Part shown: positions 17,004 to 24,387 of the stretch, piece by piece
Layout: each line of letters begins with the position of its first letter
Position numbering within the stretch: the first letter of the stretch is position 1
Assembly: GCA_045531755.1 (NCBI GenBank)
Contig: JAZSEP010000008.1
Location: 1-29,293 of the forward strand
Length of the DNA: 29,293 nt
Origin: UBA11540 sp045531755
Lineage (GTDB): Bacteria; Bacillota; Clostridia; Oscillospirales; Ruminococcaceae
Direction of reading: 5' to 3'
Notes under the pieces: model-generated
What the model was told of the DNA's origin: nothing
Seen by the model: only the letters and a program-made list of their open reading frames with translations
Database searches by the model: none
Position numbers and translations under genes: made by a program

Positions 17004-18305
17004 GTGGATAGCGTTTGGTTTGTATTTCTGTTTTTGCCTGCTGTTATTCTGCTCAACTACATAACACCCACCCGTTTCAGAAGTATAATTATCACTCTGT
17101 CCTCAATTGTATTTCTTCTGTTAGTCGACCCATATATGTTGCCTTTAATGCTCGTTTTTGTGTTTGTAGATTATCTTTTAGGCATATTTGTTGAAAAATC
17201 AAATCAAAATCTCGCCAAAAAGTTGCTTGTGACTCTGTCGATTCTATTTAACAGTGCGGTATTTATACTTTCCCAATACGTCACTGAATTTCCTGTCGTT
17301 TTAGGAGTTTCTGTTGTTTCTCTTGTAAAAATATCCTATATTTTTGATATCAATTCAGGCAAAATCAGCGCTGAAAGGAACATCTTTTCGTATCTTTCTG
17401 CAGTATTGTGCTTCCCTTGTCTTTACTACGGACCTATTCAAAGCCTTTCAAGCGTAAGCTATATGATTCGTTCCGGAAAAGAAACACTTGCAAATTTTGG
17501 CAGCGGCGCTTCTCTGTTTATATATGGATTATTCAAAAAGGTTATTATATCGGATATGCTTTACACTATGCTTGATAAACTGTATCCTTCTGTAAATACA
17601 ACGATTGGCGCGTGGGTGTGGATTATATTCAGTGTTTTAGCCTTCTATTATCTGCTGCTTGGATACTCGCAGATGGCGCAAGGTCTCTGCAAAATGCTTG
17701 GTTTCAAGGTAAACCAAAACTTTAGTTTTCCGTTTATGGCAGGCTCTGTAACAGAATTTTTCAGAAGATTTAATATCGGACTTGCCGAATTTGTGCGAAA
17801 ATACGTATATATACAATTTGGCGGAAACCGTCACGGTGTAGTGTGCTTGATCTGTTCTGTTTCTGCTTCCTGCATTGTAATGTCGCTTTGGTACGGATTT
17901 TCTTTGAATAAAGTAGTTGCCGCATTGTTTTTTGCAATTATAATAGTTGTTGAAAAGACAATATTTAACAACTTTAAGAGATTGCCTTTCAAGATTTTAC
18001 ATTGCATATTTACGTATGTATACCTTTTTGTTGGGTTTACTCTCTTTTTGACCTCGTCTGCGACAGAAGCGTCGACTCTGCTTTCAACCGCTTTTGGACT
18101 TCAGAATTCTGCGTTATATGACAACGGAGTACTATCTTGTATTTTTGAATATCTACCTATCTTAATAGCATCGGTTTTGATGATATTTGATTTTCTGAAA
18201 AAGATAAACAGAGCAATCCAAAAGAAAAAATCGGTTTTCCTTAACGTTCTGTTTGTTTGTTTTAATCTTGTCGTGCTTTTTGTTTGTACCGCATATATTT
18301 TGTAA
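17004..18305 (+). CDS. MBOAT-family membrane protein lacking both conserved histidines (pseudo-acyltransferase?)
   Basis: The 433-residue protein has about ten hydrophobic segments. Its middle matches the AlgI/DltB-like O-acyltransferases (MBOAT): FPCLYYGPIQ, a GYSQMAQGLCKMLGF stretch, NFSFPF, FFRRFNIGLAEF, YVYIQFGGNR and SLWYG. In active relatives these read FDFSGYSDMA, FWRRWHISLS and GLWHG. Here the two histidines are N257 and Y297, and the Asp/Ser in the GYSD region are lost. The frame is intact, so it looks like a maintained protein without acyl-transfer chemistry, or with altered chemistry. Start GTG 17004 follows AGGAGGAG by five bases. A DHHW partner follows, as in active systems that acetylate cell-surface polymers. 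Confidence 0.82.
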   Translation: MDSVWFVFLFLPAVILLNYITPTRFRSIIITLSSIVFLLLVDPYMLPLMLVFVFVDYLLGIFVEKSNQNLAKKLLVTLSILFNSAVFILSQYVTEFPVVLGVSVVSLVKISYIFDINSGKISAERNIFSYLSAVLCFPCLYYGPIQSLSSVSYMIRSGKETLANFGSGASLFIYGLFKKVIISDMLYTMLDKLYPSVNTTIGAWVWIIFSVLAFYYLLLGYSQMAQGLCKMLGFKVNQNFSFPFMAGSVTEFFRRFNIGLAEFVRKYVYIQFGGNRHGVVCLICSVSASCIVMSLWYGFSLNKVVAALFFAIIIVVEKTIFNNFKRLPFKILHCIFTYVYLFVGFTLFLTSSATEASTLLSTAFGLQNSALYDNGVLSCIFEYLPILIASVLMIFDFLKKINRAIQKKKSVFLNVLFVCFNLVVLFVCTAYIL

Positions 18306-18317
18306 AGGAGATATGGA

Positions 18318-19367
18318 ATGAGTGCTAATAGAATTTTTGCCATTGTTTTTGTTTTAGTTATATTCTTTCTTTCCATATCAACGGTTGCATTGGCTTGTAT
18401 AGAAGGCAATTTCACACGCCTTCCGTCTATGCTTTGGGAAGAGGAGTTCTTTAATCGAGCACGCGCTGCAATTGACAAGGCTATTGGAGTTGTGCAGGTA
18501 AACGGAATATACGTTTCTGATAATTCCTTGATAAAAATAACCCCTGAACCTGATGACGATATAACTCAAAGTAACATACAAACATTAAAAACCTTTTCTT
18601 CCTCTGTATCTACCCCTGTATATACGATGATTGTCCCAACTGCAAACGTTATTCTACAGAACGAATTGCCCGATTATGCAAGCATTTGGGATCAAAATGA
18701 ATATATCGATAATTTGTATAAATCCTTGGTTACTACTTCTGTTGTTGTTCCTTCGTATGACACTTTATTTGTAAATAATAACAAGTACATCTTCTACAGA
18801 ACGTCCGACCAAATCACATCTCTCGGCGGATACTATTTATATAAAAATCTCAGCCAAAAACTCGGTTTTTATCCTCAAAACATTGATGATTTTAACATTG
18901 AGTACTACTCAGGCGATTATTTTGGCGAACTTTTTGATGCCACCGGATACAGAGATATTGAAGGAGATGACATTTCCTTTTACCGAAGCGCCTTTTACGA
19001 CAGAAATATCGTTACAAGCGTATACGATAATAAAGGAAATAAAGCCGTCTACAATGACATTTTTACAGATCCAATAACTAACGATCTTTTAACCTGTTAT
19101 CCGGGCGGAACTTTTCCTGTCACTAACATCGAAAACAAGGTTGTTAACGGCAATAAGCTCCTTATCATATCCGATAAAACGATAAAATCTGTAGCAAGCT
19201 TCCTGGTTGATAATTATGAGGTTATTACCATTATCAATCCTTTTGCTGATACCTATAACTATACTGCTGCACTTGATATTGATGAATATGATCAAATTCT
19301 GTTCATCTTCACAGTAGATACTTTCGGACAACAAAAGCTGGATAAAATTCTTCAAATCTTCGATTGA
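18318..19367 (+). CDS. DHHW/SGNH-like exported protein lacking the DHHW motif and nucleophile
   Basis: The 349-residue protein has one N-terminal membrane anchor (about 5-28), with the rest probably outside the cell. It follows the DHHW-family plan: a MIVPTANVILQNELP segment, FYRT then TSLGGYYLYK, LGFYPQNIDDFNIEYYSGDYFGELF, and NGNKLLIISDKTIKSVASFL. In usual members the residues after RT are DHHW; here they are S163-D164-Q165-I166. The nucleophile Ser after the conserved Asp (usually DSY) is K287 after D286. DHHW proteins usually act with an MBOAT partner in extracellular acylation, and the MBOAT here has lost its histidines too. AAAGGAGAT supports the ATG at 18318. Confidence 0.78.
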   Translation: MSANRIFAIVFVLVIFFLSISTVALACIEGNFTRLPSMLWEEEFFNRARAAIDKAIGVVQVNGIYVSDNSLIKITPEPDDDITQSNIQTLKTFSSSVSTPVYTMIVPTANVILQNELPDYASIWDQNEYIDNLYKSLVTTSVVVPSYDTLFVNNNKYIFYRTSDQITSLGGYYLYKNLSQKLGFYPQNIDDFNIEYYSGDYFGELFDATGYRDIEGDDISFYRSAFYDRNIVTSVYDNKGNKAVYNDIFTDPITNDLLTCYPGGTFPVTNIENKVVNGNKLLIISDKTIKSVASFLVDNYEVITIINPFADTYNYTAALDIDEYDQILFIFTVDTFGQQKLDKILQIFD

Positions 19368-19383
19368 TGTATATCCGCATTTT

Positions 19384-19422
19384 TGCACCTAATAATAAAA
19401 TCAAACAGATTAATGAGGTGCA
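19384..19422 (+). promoter_or_regulatory. inverted repeat that can cover the ribosome binding site of the 52-aa ORF
   Basis: TGCACCT (19384-19390) is the exact reverse complement of AGGTGCA (19416-19422). The 3' arm holds most of GAGGTG (19415-19420), the ribosome binding site for ATG 19429. The loop is 25 bases and AT-rich. In RNA this 7-bp stem could mask translation start; it may be chance. Confidence 0.35.
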
Positions 19423-19428
19423 TGTGCT

Positions 19429-19587
19429 ATGGGTAAGAAAAAAATCGAAAAAAAGTCTAATATCGTTGAGGAAATCGTCAATACATTTGTGAATAAAGAT
19501 TCTTTGAAATGCGATCCCAACGGAAGCTATACAGGGAAGTGCGTTGATCCTTTTTCAGTTCCTGTTCAAGATCAAGACGATTTGTAA
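19429..19587 (+). CDS. 52-residue conserved-looking hypothetical protein
   Basis: The ATG at 19429 has GAGGTG at 19415-19420, and the frame runs 52 codons to TAA 19585-19587. The N-terminus is Lys-rich (MGKKKIEKKSN), followed by an amphipathic IVEEIVNTFVNK segment and then CDPNGSYTGKCVDPFSVPVQ and an acidic end DQDDL. It has no signal peptide or membrane segment, so it should be cytosolic. I recall small clostridial proteins with a DPxGSYTG...PVQDxDDL ending, but know no function and cannot verify the match here. It is the last gene before the operon terminator, which overlaps its stop codon. The good ribosome binding site, patterned sequence and terminator make it a real gene. Confidence 0.75.
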   Translation: MGKKKIEKKSNIVEEIVNTFVNKDSLKCDPNGSYTGKCVDPFSVPVQDQDDL

Positions 19588-19617
19588 ATAAGCGGTACGT
19601 TGATACCGCTTATTTTT
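19587..19617 (+). terminator. intrinsic terminator ending the alaS-to-52-aa-ORF operon
   Basis: AATAAGCGGTA (19587-19597) pairs perfectly with TACCGCTTATT (19604-19614) around the loop CGTTGA, and a T run ends at 19617. The stem begins on the last base of the stop codon of the 52-residue ORF. Confidence 0.93.
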
Positions 19618-19628
19618 CACTAAAACTA

Positions 19629-19657
19629 TTGTTATTTTTCGTCGATTAAAGTATAAT
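19629..19657 (+). promoter_or_regulatory. sigma-A type promoter for the dnaD operon
   Basis: TTGTTA (19629-19634) and a perfect TATAAT (19652-19657) are 17 bases apart, just after the upstream terminator and 31 bases before the dnaD start. It should drive dnaD, dnaC, the membrane gene, and probably cwlD and radA. Confidence 0.8.
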
Positions 19658-19688
19658 TGTATTAGGTATATTTAAAGGCGGTGAACAC

Positions 19689-20636
19689 GTGTATACAGTC
19701 AATCCAAATGAATACAAAAAAATATTTGCGGTTCCATCTTCGGTTGCTGAAAAGCACATTAAAACCGCCGGCGCGCTTTCTCTGAAGGTTTTATTGCTTA
19801 TATTAAGTAACCCGCAAATTACTACTCAGGAATTGGCACAGATTCTTAATATTTCTGAGGCAGACGTCAATGATGCGGCAAATTTTTGGATGGCAAACGA
19901 CATACTTACCGTCGAAAACAAATCCAACTCATCATCACAAAAAACTGTTGCTGCAGAGGCGCAGGAACCACAGATAAAGCGTGTTTCACAGGCACCTGTC
20001 AGACTAACAGGCAAGGAACTCGAATCAAGGGTCAAGAACAGCCGTGACGTAAAATATCTCATTTCAGAGACGGAAAGGCATTTCGGCAAAAATCTGATTC
20101 CTTCCGAAGCTTCAGTTTTGATTTCTCTCTACGACTGGGCCGGATTACCGGTTGATATTATTCTGATGATAGTAAGCTACTGTGCATCGATAAACAAGAA
20201 CAATATGCGTTCTGTCGAGAAAATGGCTCTTGATTGGATTGATAAAGGAATTGAATCGCACGAGGCAGTAGCTGCTCATATCGAGGAACTGACTCGTAAA
20301 AATTCTAATGAATCTGCAGTAAAATCCGCCTTTGGAATATATAACCGTTCACTCACAACCAAAGAAAAGAACTTTATAAACTCTTGGTTTTCTCAGTTAC
20401 ATTTTGATATTGAGATGATTAAGCTTGCTTACGAGAAAACCATTGACAGCACGGGCAATATGTCTTTTCCGTACATAAACAAAATTCTTAATTCCTGGAG
20501 CGAAAAGGGAATAACCACCCCTTCACAAGCGCAAGAAGAGCAAAAGCTTGATACGAAAAGAACTAACAAAGGAACGGCAGAGCCTTCCTATGATTTGCCG
20601 GAGTTTGACAGACTTACGGACGATAAAATAGTTTAA
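19689..20636 (+). CDS. DnaD-domain primosome protein
   Basis: DnaD-type proteins help bring the replicative helicase loader to DNA in Bacillota. The 315-residue protein has an N-terminal winged-helix-like part (about 20-80, with QITTQELAQILNISEADV), a low-complexity linker, and two copies of the helical DnaD/DnaB_2 fold: about 125-200 (HFGKNLIPSEASVLISLYDW...) and about 215-290 (YNRSLTTKEKNFINSWFSQL...). The second ends with SFPYINKILNSWSEKGI, the YxxxIxxxW element that marks DNA-binding DnaD domains. The GTG at 19689 has AAAGGCGGTG upstream. It sits next to the DnaI/DnaC loader, 13 bases apart, which fits a shared role. Confidence 0.9.
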   Translation: MYTVNPNEYKKIFAVPSSVAEKHIKTAGALSLKVLLLILSNPQITTQELAQILNISEADVNDAANFWMANDILTVENKSNSSSQKTVAAEAQEPQIKRVSQAPVRLTGKELESRVKNSRDVKYLISETERHFGKNLIPSEASVLISLYDWAGLPVDIILMIVSYCASINKNNMRSVEKMALDWIDKGIESHEAVAAHIEELTRKNSNESAVKSAFGIYNRSLTTKEKNFINSWFSQLHFDIEMIKLAYEKTIDSTGNMSFPYINKILNSWSEKGITTPSQAQEEQKLDTKRTNKGTAEPSYDLPEFDRLTDDKIV

Positions 20637-20649
20637 GGAGTCTACTTAA

Positions 20650-21654
20650 ATGGGATTTTCAAAAGAGGCCGTTACATACGTTAACGATATGTTCGCACAA
20701 AAGCGCAGAAATTACTCCGCAGAATTGTTGGAGAAAAAGGCTGAGCTTTTTTCTGCAGTACCGCGTCTTAGAGATATTGAGAAAGAGCTTTCTGACTGTG
20801 GACTCAAAACAGTCCGTTGCGTTATTTCAAGAAGCCCTGATGTTAAAGGTGTTATTGAAAAGCTTCGCGAAGAAAATATGAAGCTTCAAAAAGAGCGCGT
20901 TGAAATACTCAAAAGCCTACAGCTGCCCGCAGACTATCTTGAGGTAAAGTTTGATTGTCCCGTTTGTAAAGATGAAGGATACGTGGATGGCAGAATGTGC
21001 AGCTGTTATCAAAAAGAGTTGAAAAAGTATACATACAACAAGCTCAACAGAAGTTCTCATCTAAAGCTTTCTGATTTTTCAAAGTTTAATCTTTCTTATT
21101 ATCCAGATATCACGCCCGAGGGGTCTGCGGTTTCGATAAGAAATAAAATGGAACAGATATACAGCTTCTGTGTTTCATACGCCAAAAATTTCTGCGATAA
21201 ATCCGGAAATATCCTTATGAGCGGTGCAACCGGTCTTGGAAAAACCTTTCTTTCTTTGTGTATAGCATCGGCTGCTATTGAAAAAGGATATGGCGTTATC
21301 TATTCAAGCGCACAAAACCTGCTCAACAATCTCGAAAGAGAGAAATTTGGATCTTCGGATAGCGGTATTCTTGACGATGTTCTTGAGTGTGACCTTTTGA
21401 TTATCGATGACCTTGGCACAGAGTTTGTTACTTCATTTACCGTTGCCACAGTCTACAACATAATTAACACCAGAATAAACACAGGCAAGCCTGTAATTAT
21501 CAACACGAATCTTTCTTTGTCTGCTATGCAGGAAGTCTATTCCGAGCGAATTGTTTCCAGAATTATCGGAGAATACACAATCCTTAAATTCGTAGGAAAC
21601 GATATAAGACAAATCAAGAAGCTGGAAGGAGCAAAAGATGGACAAAAACTCTAA
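20650..21654 (+). CDS. DnaI/DnaC-type helicase loader ATPase
   Basis: This AAA+ protein loads the DnaB-type helicase onto the origin or a restarted fork. The 334-residue protein has an N-terminal helical region (1-95), a zinc-binding cluster CPVCKDEGYVDGRMCSC with C103, C106, C117 and C119, then the ATPase core: Walker A SGATGLGKTF at 191-200, Walker B LLIIDDLG with D254 and D255, sensor-like INTNLS, and SRIIGEY with the arginine finger near the end. The zinc cluster followed by AAA+ is the DnaI form of Bacillota. AAGGAG sits nine bases before the ATG. The 3' end overlaps the next gene by 17 bases. Confidence 0.93.
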   Translation: MGFSKEAVTYVNDMFAQKRRNYSAELLEKKAELFSAVPRLRDIEKELSDCGLKTVRCVISRSPDVKGVIEKLREENMKLQKERVEILKSLQLPADYLEVKFDCPVCKDEGYVDGRMCSCYQKELKKYTYNKLNRSSHLKLSDFSKFNLSYYPDITPEGSAVSIRNKMEQIYSFCVSYAKNFCDKSGNILMSGATGLGKTFLSLCIASAAIEKGYGVIYSSAQNLLNNLEREKFGSSDSGILDDVLECDLLIIDDLGTEFVTSFTVATVYNIINTRINTGKPVIINTNLSLSAMQEVYSERIVSRIIGEYTILKFVGNDIRQIKKLEGAKDGQKL

Positions 21655-22186
21655 CGTATACCGTGTTCTCAACTCCTTGAAACAGCTTTTGATTACTACT
21701 CTTTTAGGGCTTATACTCTATTTCTTTATGATTCCGATAAACACACAGCTCTCGTGGGTTGCGCCTATTATGCAGGGAATTCTGATTCTTATGTTTACCT
21801 GTAGCGTATATATTCCTTTTTGGGAATACGGCGACAGGGACAACAATTTGGTTGCTTTTGACCGCAAAAGCAAAGATATGCTTCATGGTGTAAAGATTTC
21901 TATTATAGCCATCTCGCCGTATCTTCTTGCTTCCATTTTTTTGCTTCTTTATAAGCTCGGCGTACAGTCGTGGACGTTGCTAATTTACAGAATAGTAAAC
22001 GTACAGTTTATCTATATCATTGATTATCTGATTGATATCGAGAACATATCCCAAACTTCTTGGTGGTCTGTTTTGTTGTGTATGATTCTCCCGTTTTACA
22101 CGGTTATTGTAGCTGAAATAGCATATATTTTAGGCTATAAAGAGATATCAATAAAAGAAAAGCTGATATACAAATCGCAAAAGTGA
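21638..22186 (+). CDS. uncharacterised membrane protein with four predicted helices
   Basis: I do not recognise the family. The 182-residue protein has hydrophobic segments at about 16-33, 42-61, 86-105 and 143-167. The loop after the second holds PFWEYGDRDNN, which resembles a conserved motif of a clostridial membrane family whose function I do not know. The start ATG 21638 has GGAAGGAG at 21624-21631 and overlaps the loader gene by 17 bases, so the two are probably coupled. No signal for transport, enzymatic or regulatory function is seen. The next gene follows 55 bases later with a dyad between. Confidence 0.75.
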   Translation: MDKNSNVYRVLNSLKQLLITTLLGLILYFFMIPINTQLSWVAPIMQGILILMFTCSVYIPFWEYGDRDNNLVAFDRKSKDMLHGVKISIIAISPYLLASIFLLLYKLGVQSWTLLIYRIVNVQFIYIIDYLIDIENISQTSWWSVLLCMILPFYTVIVAEIAYILGYKEISIKEKLIYKSQK

Positions 22187-22206
22187 TAACCGCAACGTAA
22201 ACCGCA

Positions 22207-22230
22207 TAAATTGTCATATATGACGATTTA
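22207..22230 (+). repeat. 24-bp near-perfect dyad upstream of cwlD
   Basis: The perfect palindrome GTCATATATGAC (22213-22224) is extended by TAAAT/ATTTA flanks with a single T-G mismatch, reaching 22207-22230. It abuts GGTGG (22231-22235), the likely ribosome binding site of cwlD. There is no T tail, so it is not a terminator. It could be a repressor operator or an RNA stem beside the start site. Confidence 0.6.
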
Positions 22231-22241
22231 GGTGGTTTATT

Positions 22242-22985
22242 ATGAATATTGATTTCAGACGCACTTCTTGCCTTTTATTAGCACTTATACTTTCCGTTGC
22301 CACTGCTCTTTCTTTCAAACACATCTCCGATAAAAACTACATAGTTGTGTCTGCAGTTGCTACCGAATCAAAGCTGATTATCATCGACGCGGGTCACGGC
22401 GGTATCGACGGCGGAGCAGTAGGATATAACAACGTAGTAGAGAAAAACATAAATCTCGCGATTGCCAAAAAGCTTGAAACGATGCTTAGGTGCTGTGGAT
22501 TTGAAGTCATAATGACTCGCTCTGAAGACGAAATGGTAGGGGAGGGGCTTCCCGAAGGCTCTTCCATTCGTGAAAAGAAGGTTCGCGATATCAAAACAAG
22601 GGTTGCACTCATAAATTCACATCCGGACGCCGTTGTTCTTAGCATCCACCAGAACCTGTTTTCCGACAGTAAATACAACGGAGCACAGATGTTCTACAGC
22701 ACCAAAAACAGTGACAGCAAGGCAATAGCTTCATTTTTGCAAAATAGGTTTGCCACAATGCTGCAAAAGGGCAATGAACGGGTTATAAAGCCCGTTGCTG
22801 ATAACATATATCTTATGAATCATATAGACAATCCTGCAGTTTTGGTGGAGTGTGGATTTATCTCTAACGCACTTGAAGCACAAAATCTGAGCGACGACAC
22901 CTACCAAAACAAAATTGCCTTTGTAATTTTTGCTGCACTTTGTGACTATTTTGAAAAAGATACCATACAAGACAACACTTTCTGA
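22242..22985 (+). CDS. cwlD: N-acetylmuramoyl-L-alanine amidase, CwlD-like
   Basis: This zinc amidase cuts the peptide side chain from muramic acid; CwlD does so in spore cortex as the first step to muramic-delta-lactam, with PdaA doing the second. The 247-residue protein has an N-terminal membrane anchor or signal (about 8-27) and one Amidase_3 domain: DAGHGGIDGG with H52, the EKNINL segment with E67, SIHQN with H136 and LVECGFISN with catalytic E203. The short length without a wall-binding domain, the EGSSIREKKVRDIKTR insert and single domain fit CwlD and not a vegetative CwlC/LytC-type enzyme. It sits in the dnaD operon with a dyad before it. I find no clear sigma-G site. Confidence 0.88.
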   Translation: MNIDFRRTSCLLLALILSVATALSFKHISDKNYIVVSAVATESKLIIIDAGHGGIDGGAVGYNNVVEKNINLAIAKKLETMLRCCGFEVIMTRSEDEMVGEGLPEGSSIREKKVRDIKTRVALINSHPDAVVLSIHQNLFSDSKYNGAQMFYSTKNSDSKAIASFLQNRFATMLQKGNERVIKPVADNIYLMNHIDNPAVLVECGFISNALEAQNLSDDTYQNKIAFVIFAALCDYFEKDTIQDNTF

Positions 22986-23004
22986 GAACAGAAAGGAGAA
23001 AACA

Positions 23005-24387
23005 ATGGCTGTAAAACTTAAAACGAAATATGTATGTAACAGTTGTGGTTATCAAACTTCGCAGTGGATGGGAAGATGTTCTCAGTGCGGCGAATGGAAC
23101 TCTTTTTCCGAAGAAATTGAAGAAGCTGCAACCCCTAAAAATAGAAAGCTTTCTGCAGTGGGGGAAACAGCTCTGCAAGGAGAAATCACTCGGCTAAATG
23201 ACATCTCTATTGACGATGAAATCCGATACAAAACAGGTCTATCTGAGCTTGACAGGGTTCTTGGTGGCGGAATTGTAAAGGGTTCGTTGGTTCTCTTGGG
23301 AGGCGACCCGGGTATTGGCAAATCGACACTTCTTTTGCAGATATGTGATTACCTTTGCCGAGGTTTGAAGGTTATGTACTTTTCCGGAGAAGAAAGCGTT
23401 CGGCAGATTAAATTAAGAGCTGACCGCTTAGGTGTTTCTTCAGAAAACCTATTTGTCATCTCCTCAAACAGTATGGACAGCATCTCGCAAATGATAACAA
23501 AAGAGCAACCCGATCTAGTTATTGTTGACTCTATTCAAACCGTTTCTCTCAGTATGCTTTCTTCATCTCCGGGAAGCATTGCTCAGGTTCGTGAATGTAC
23601 GCAGGAATTGATGCGCATTGCAAAGTATAACAATATTTCCGTTCTTGTAATCGGTCACGTAAACAAGGATGGAGCAATAGCAGGCCCTAAGGTGCTTGAG
23701 CATATAGTGGATGCCGTGTTGTATTTTGAGGGTGAGAGGAATTTTGCCTACAGAATTCTGCGTGCTGTTAAAAACCGTTTCGGTTCCACAAACGAAATCG
23801 GAATGTTTGAAATGCAATCCCGTGGTCTTGTACAGGTGGAAAATCCTTCTCAATATCTTTTGGAAGAAAGACCAAAAAACACCTCGGGAAGCTGTGTCGC
23901 TTGCATTATGGAAGGCTCGCGCCCCATTATGTCCGAAGTTCAGGCTCTTGTAACAAAGACTGCTTATTCCGTAGCAAAAAGGACCTCTACAGGCTTTGAT
24001 TATAACAGGATGTATCTGCTTATTGCTGTTTTGGAAAAACGCGCAGGTTTTTTCATTGGCAATCTCGATGTCTACATAAACGTAGTAGGCGGATTCAAGC
24101 TCGATGAACCCGCCGCTGATCTTCCTGTTCTTCTTTCGATATATTCCGGCCTTAAGGATAAACCGATACCTGACTCGGTTGCCGCTTTCGGTGAAATAGG
24201 TTTGTCCGGTGAGGTTCGTTCTGTAACAAACGTTGTTGCACGTATCAATGAGGTTAGAAAACTCGGATTTAAAACCTGTATTTTGCCTAAGCAAAACCTT
24301 AAAAATCTCAAGGGACAAACCCTCCCCGACGATGTCGAACTTATTGGAGTTTCAAACATCAAAGAAGCCTTTGCTGTGGTAGGGTAG
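23005..24387 (+). CDS. radA: DNA repair protein RadA (Sms)
   Basis: RadA is a RecA-like hexameric helicase that aids branch migration in recombination and transformation. I take ATG 23005, with AAAGGAG at 22992-22998; a longer frame from 22930 reads through the cwlD end and is rejected. The protein then has 460 residues, the family norm. It shows a zinc finger with C11, C14, C25 and C28, Walker A GGDPGIGKST at 99-108, VDSIQT, the diagnostic KNRFGSTNEIG motif near 260, and a Lon-like C-terminal domain with IGLSGEVRSV. ComEC in the neighbouring operon also handles incoming DNA. The gene end overlaps a convergent small gene by 29 bases. Confidence 0.97.
   Translation: MAVKLKTKYVCNSCGYQTSQWMGRCSQCGEWNSFSEEIEEAATPKNRKLSAVGETALQGEITRLNDISIDDEIRYKTGLSELDRVLGGGIVKGSLVLLGGDPGIGKSTLLLQICDYLCRGLKVMYFSGEESVRQIKLRADRLGVSSENLFVISSNSMDSISQMITKEQPDLVIVDSIQTVSLSMLSSSPGSIAQVRECTQELMRIAKYNNISVLVIGHVNKDGAIAGPKVLEHIVDAVLYFEGERNFAYRILRAVKNRFGSTNEIGMFEMQSRGLVQVENPSQYLLEERPKNTSGSCVACIMEGSRPIMSEVQALVTKTAYSVAKRTSTGFDYNRMYLLIAVLEKRAGFFIGNLDVYINVVGGFKLDEPAADLPVLLSIYSGLKDKPIPDSVAAFGEIGLSGEVRSVTNVVARINEVRKLGFKTCILPKQNLKNLKGQTLPDDVELIGVSNIKEAFAVVG

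Noticed and set aside
17004..18305. The MBOAT gene as dltB
   Set aside because: No dltA, dltC or dltD is adjacent, the two histidines essential in DltB are missing, and the DHHW partner points to the AlgI-like branch.
17004..19367. MBOAT and DHHW genes as decayed pseudogenes
   Set aside because: Both frames are intact and full length, with good ribosome binding sites, and the changes are replacements at catalytic sites with surrounding motifs kept.
22930..23004. A longer radA start at ATG 22930
   Set aside because: It lies inside cwlD; the AAAGGAG before ATG 23005 and the family zinc-finger start both fit the shorter protein.
23563..24318. Open frame of 251 codons on the - strand opposite radA
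   Set aside because: It lies fully within radA, has no family pattern, and its composition is that of an antisense frame.
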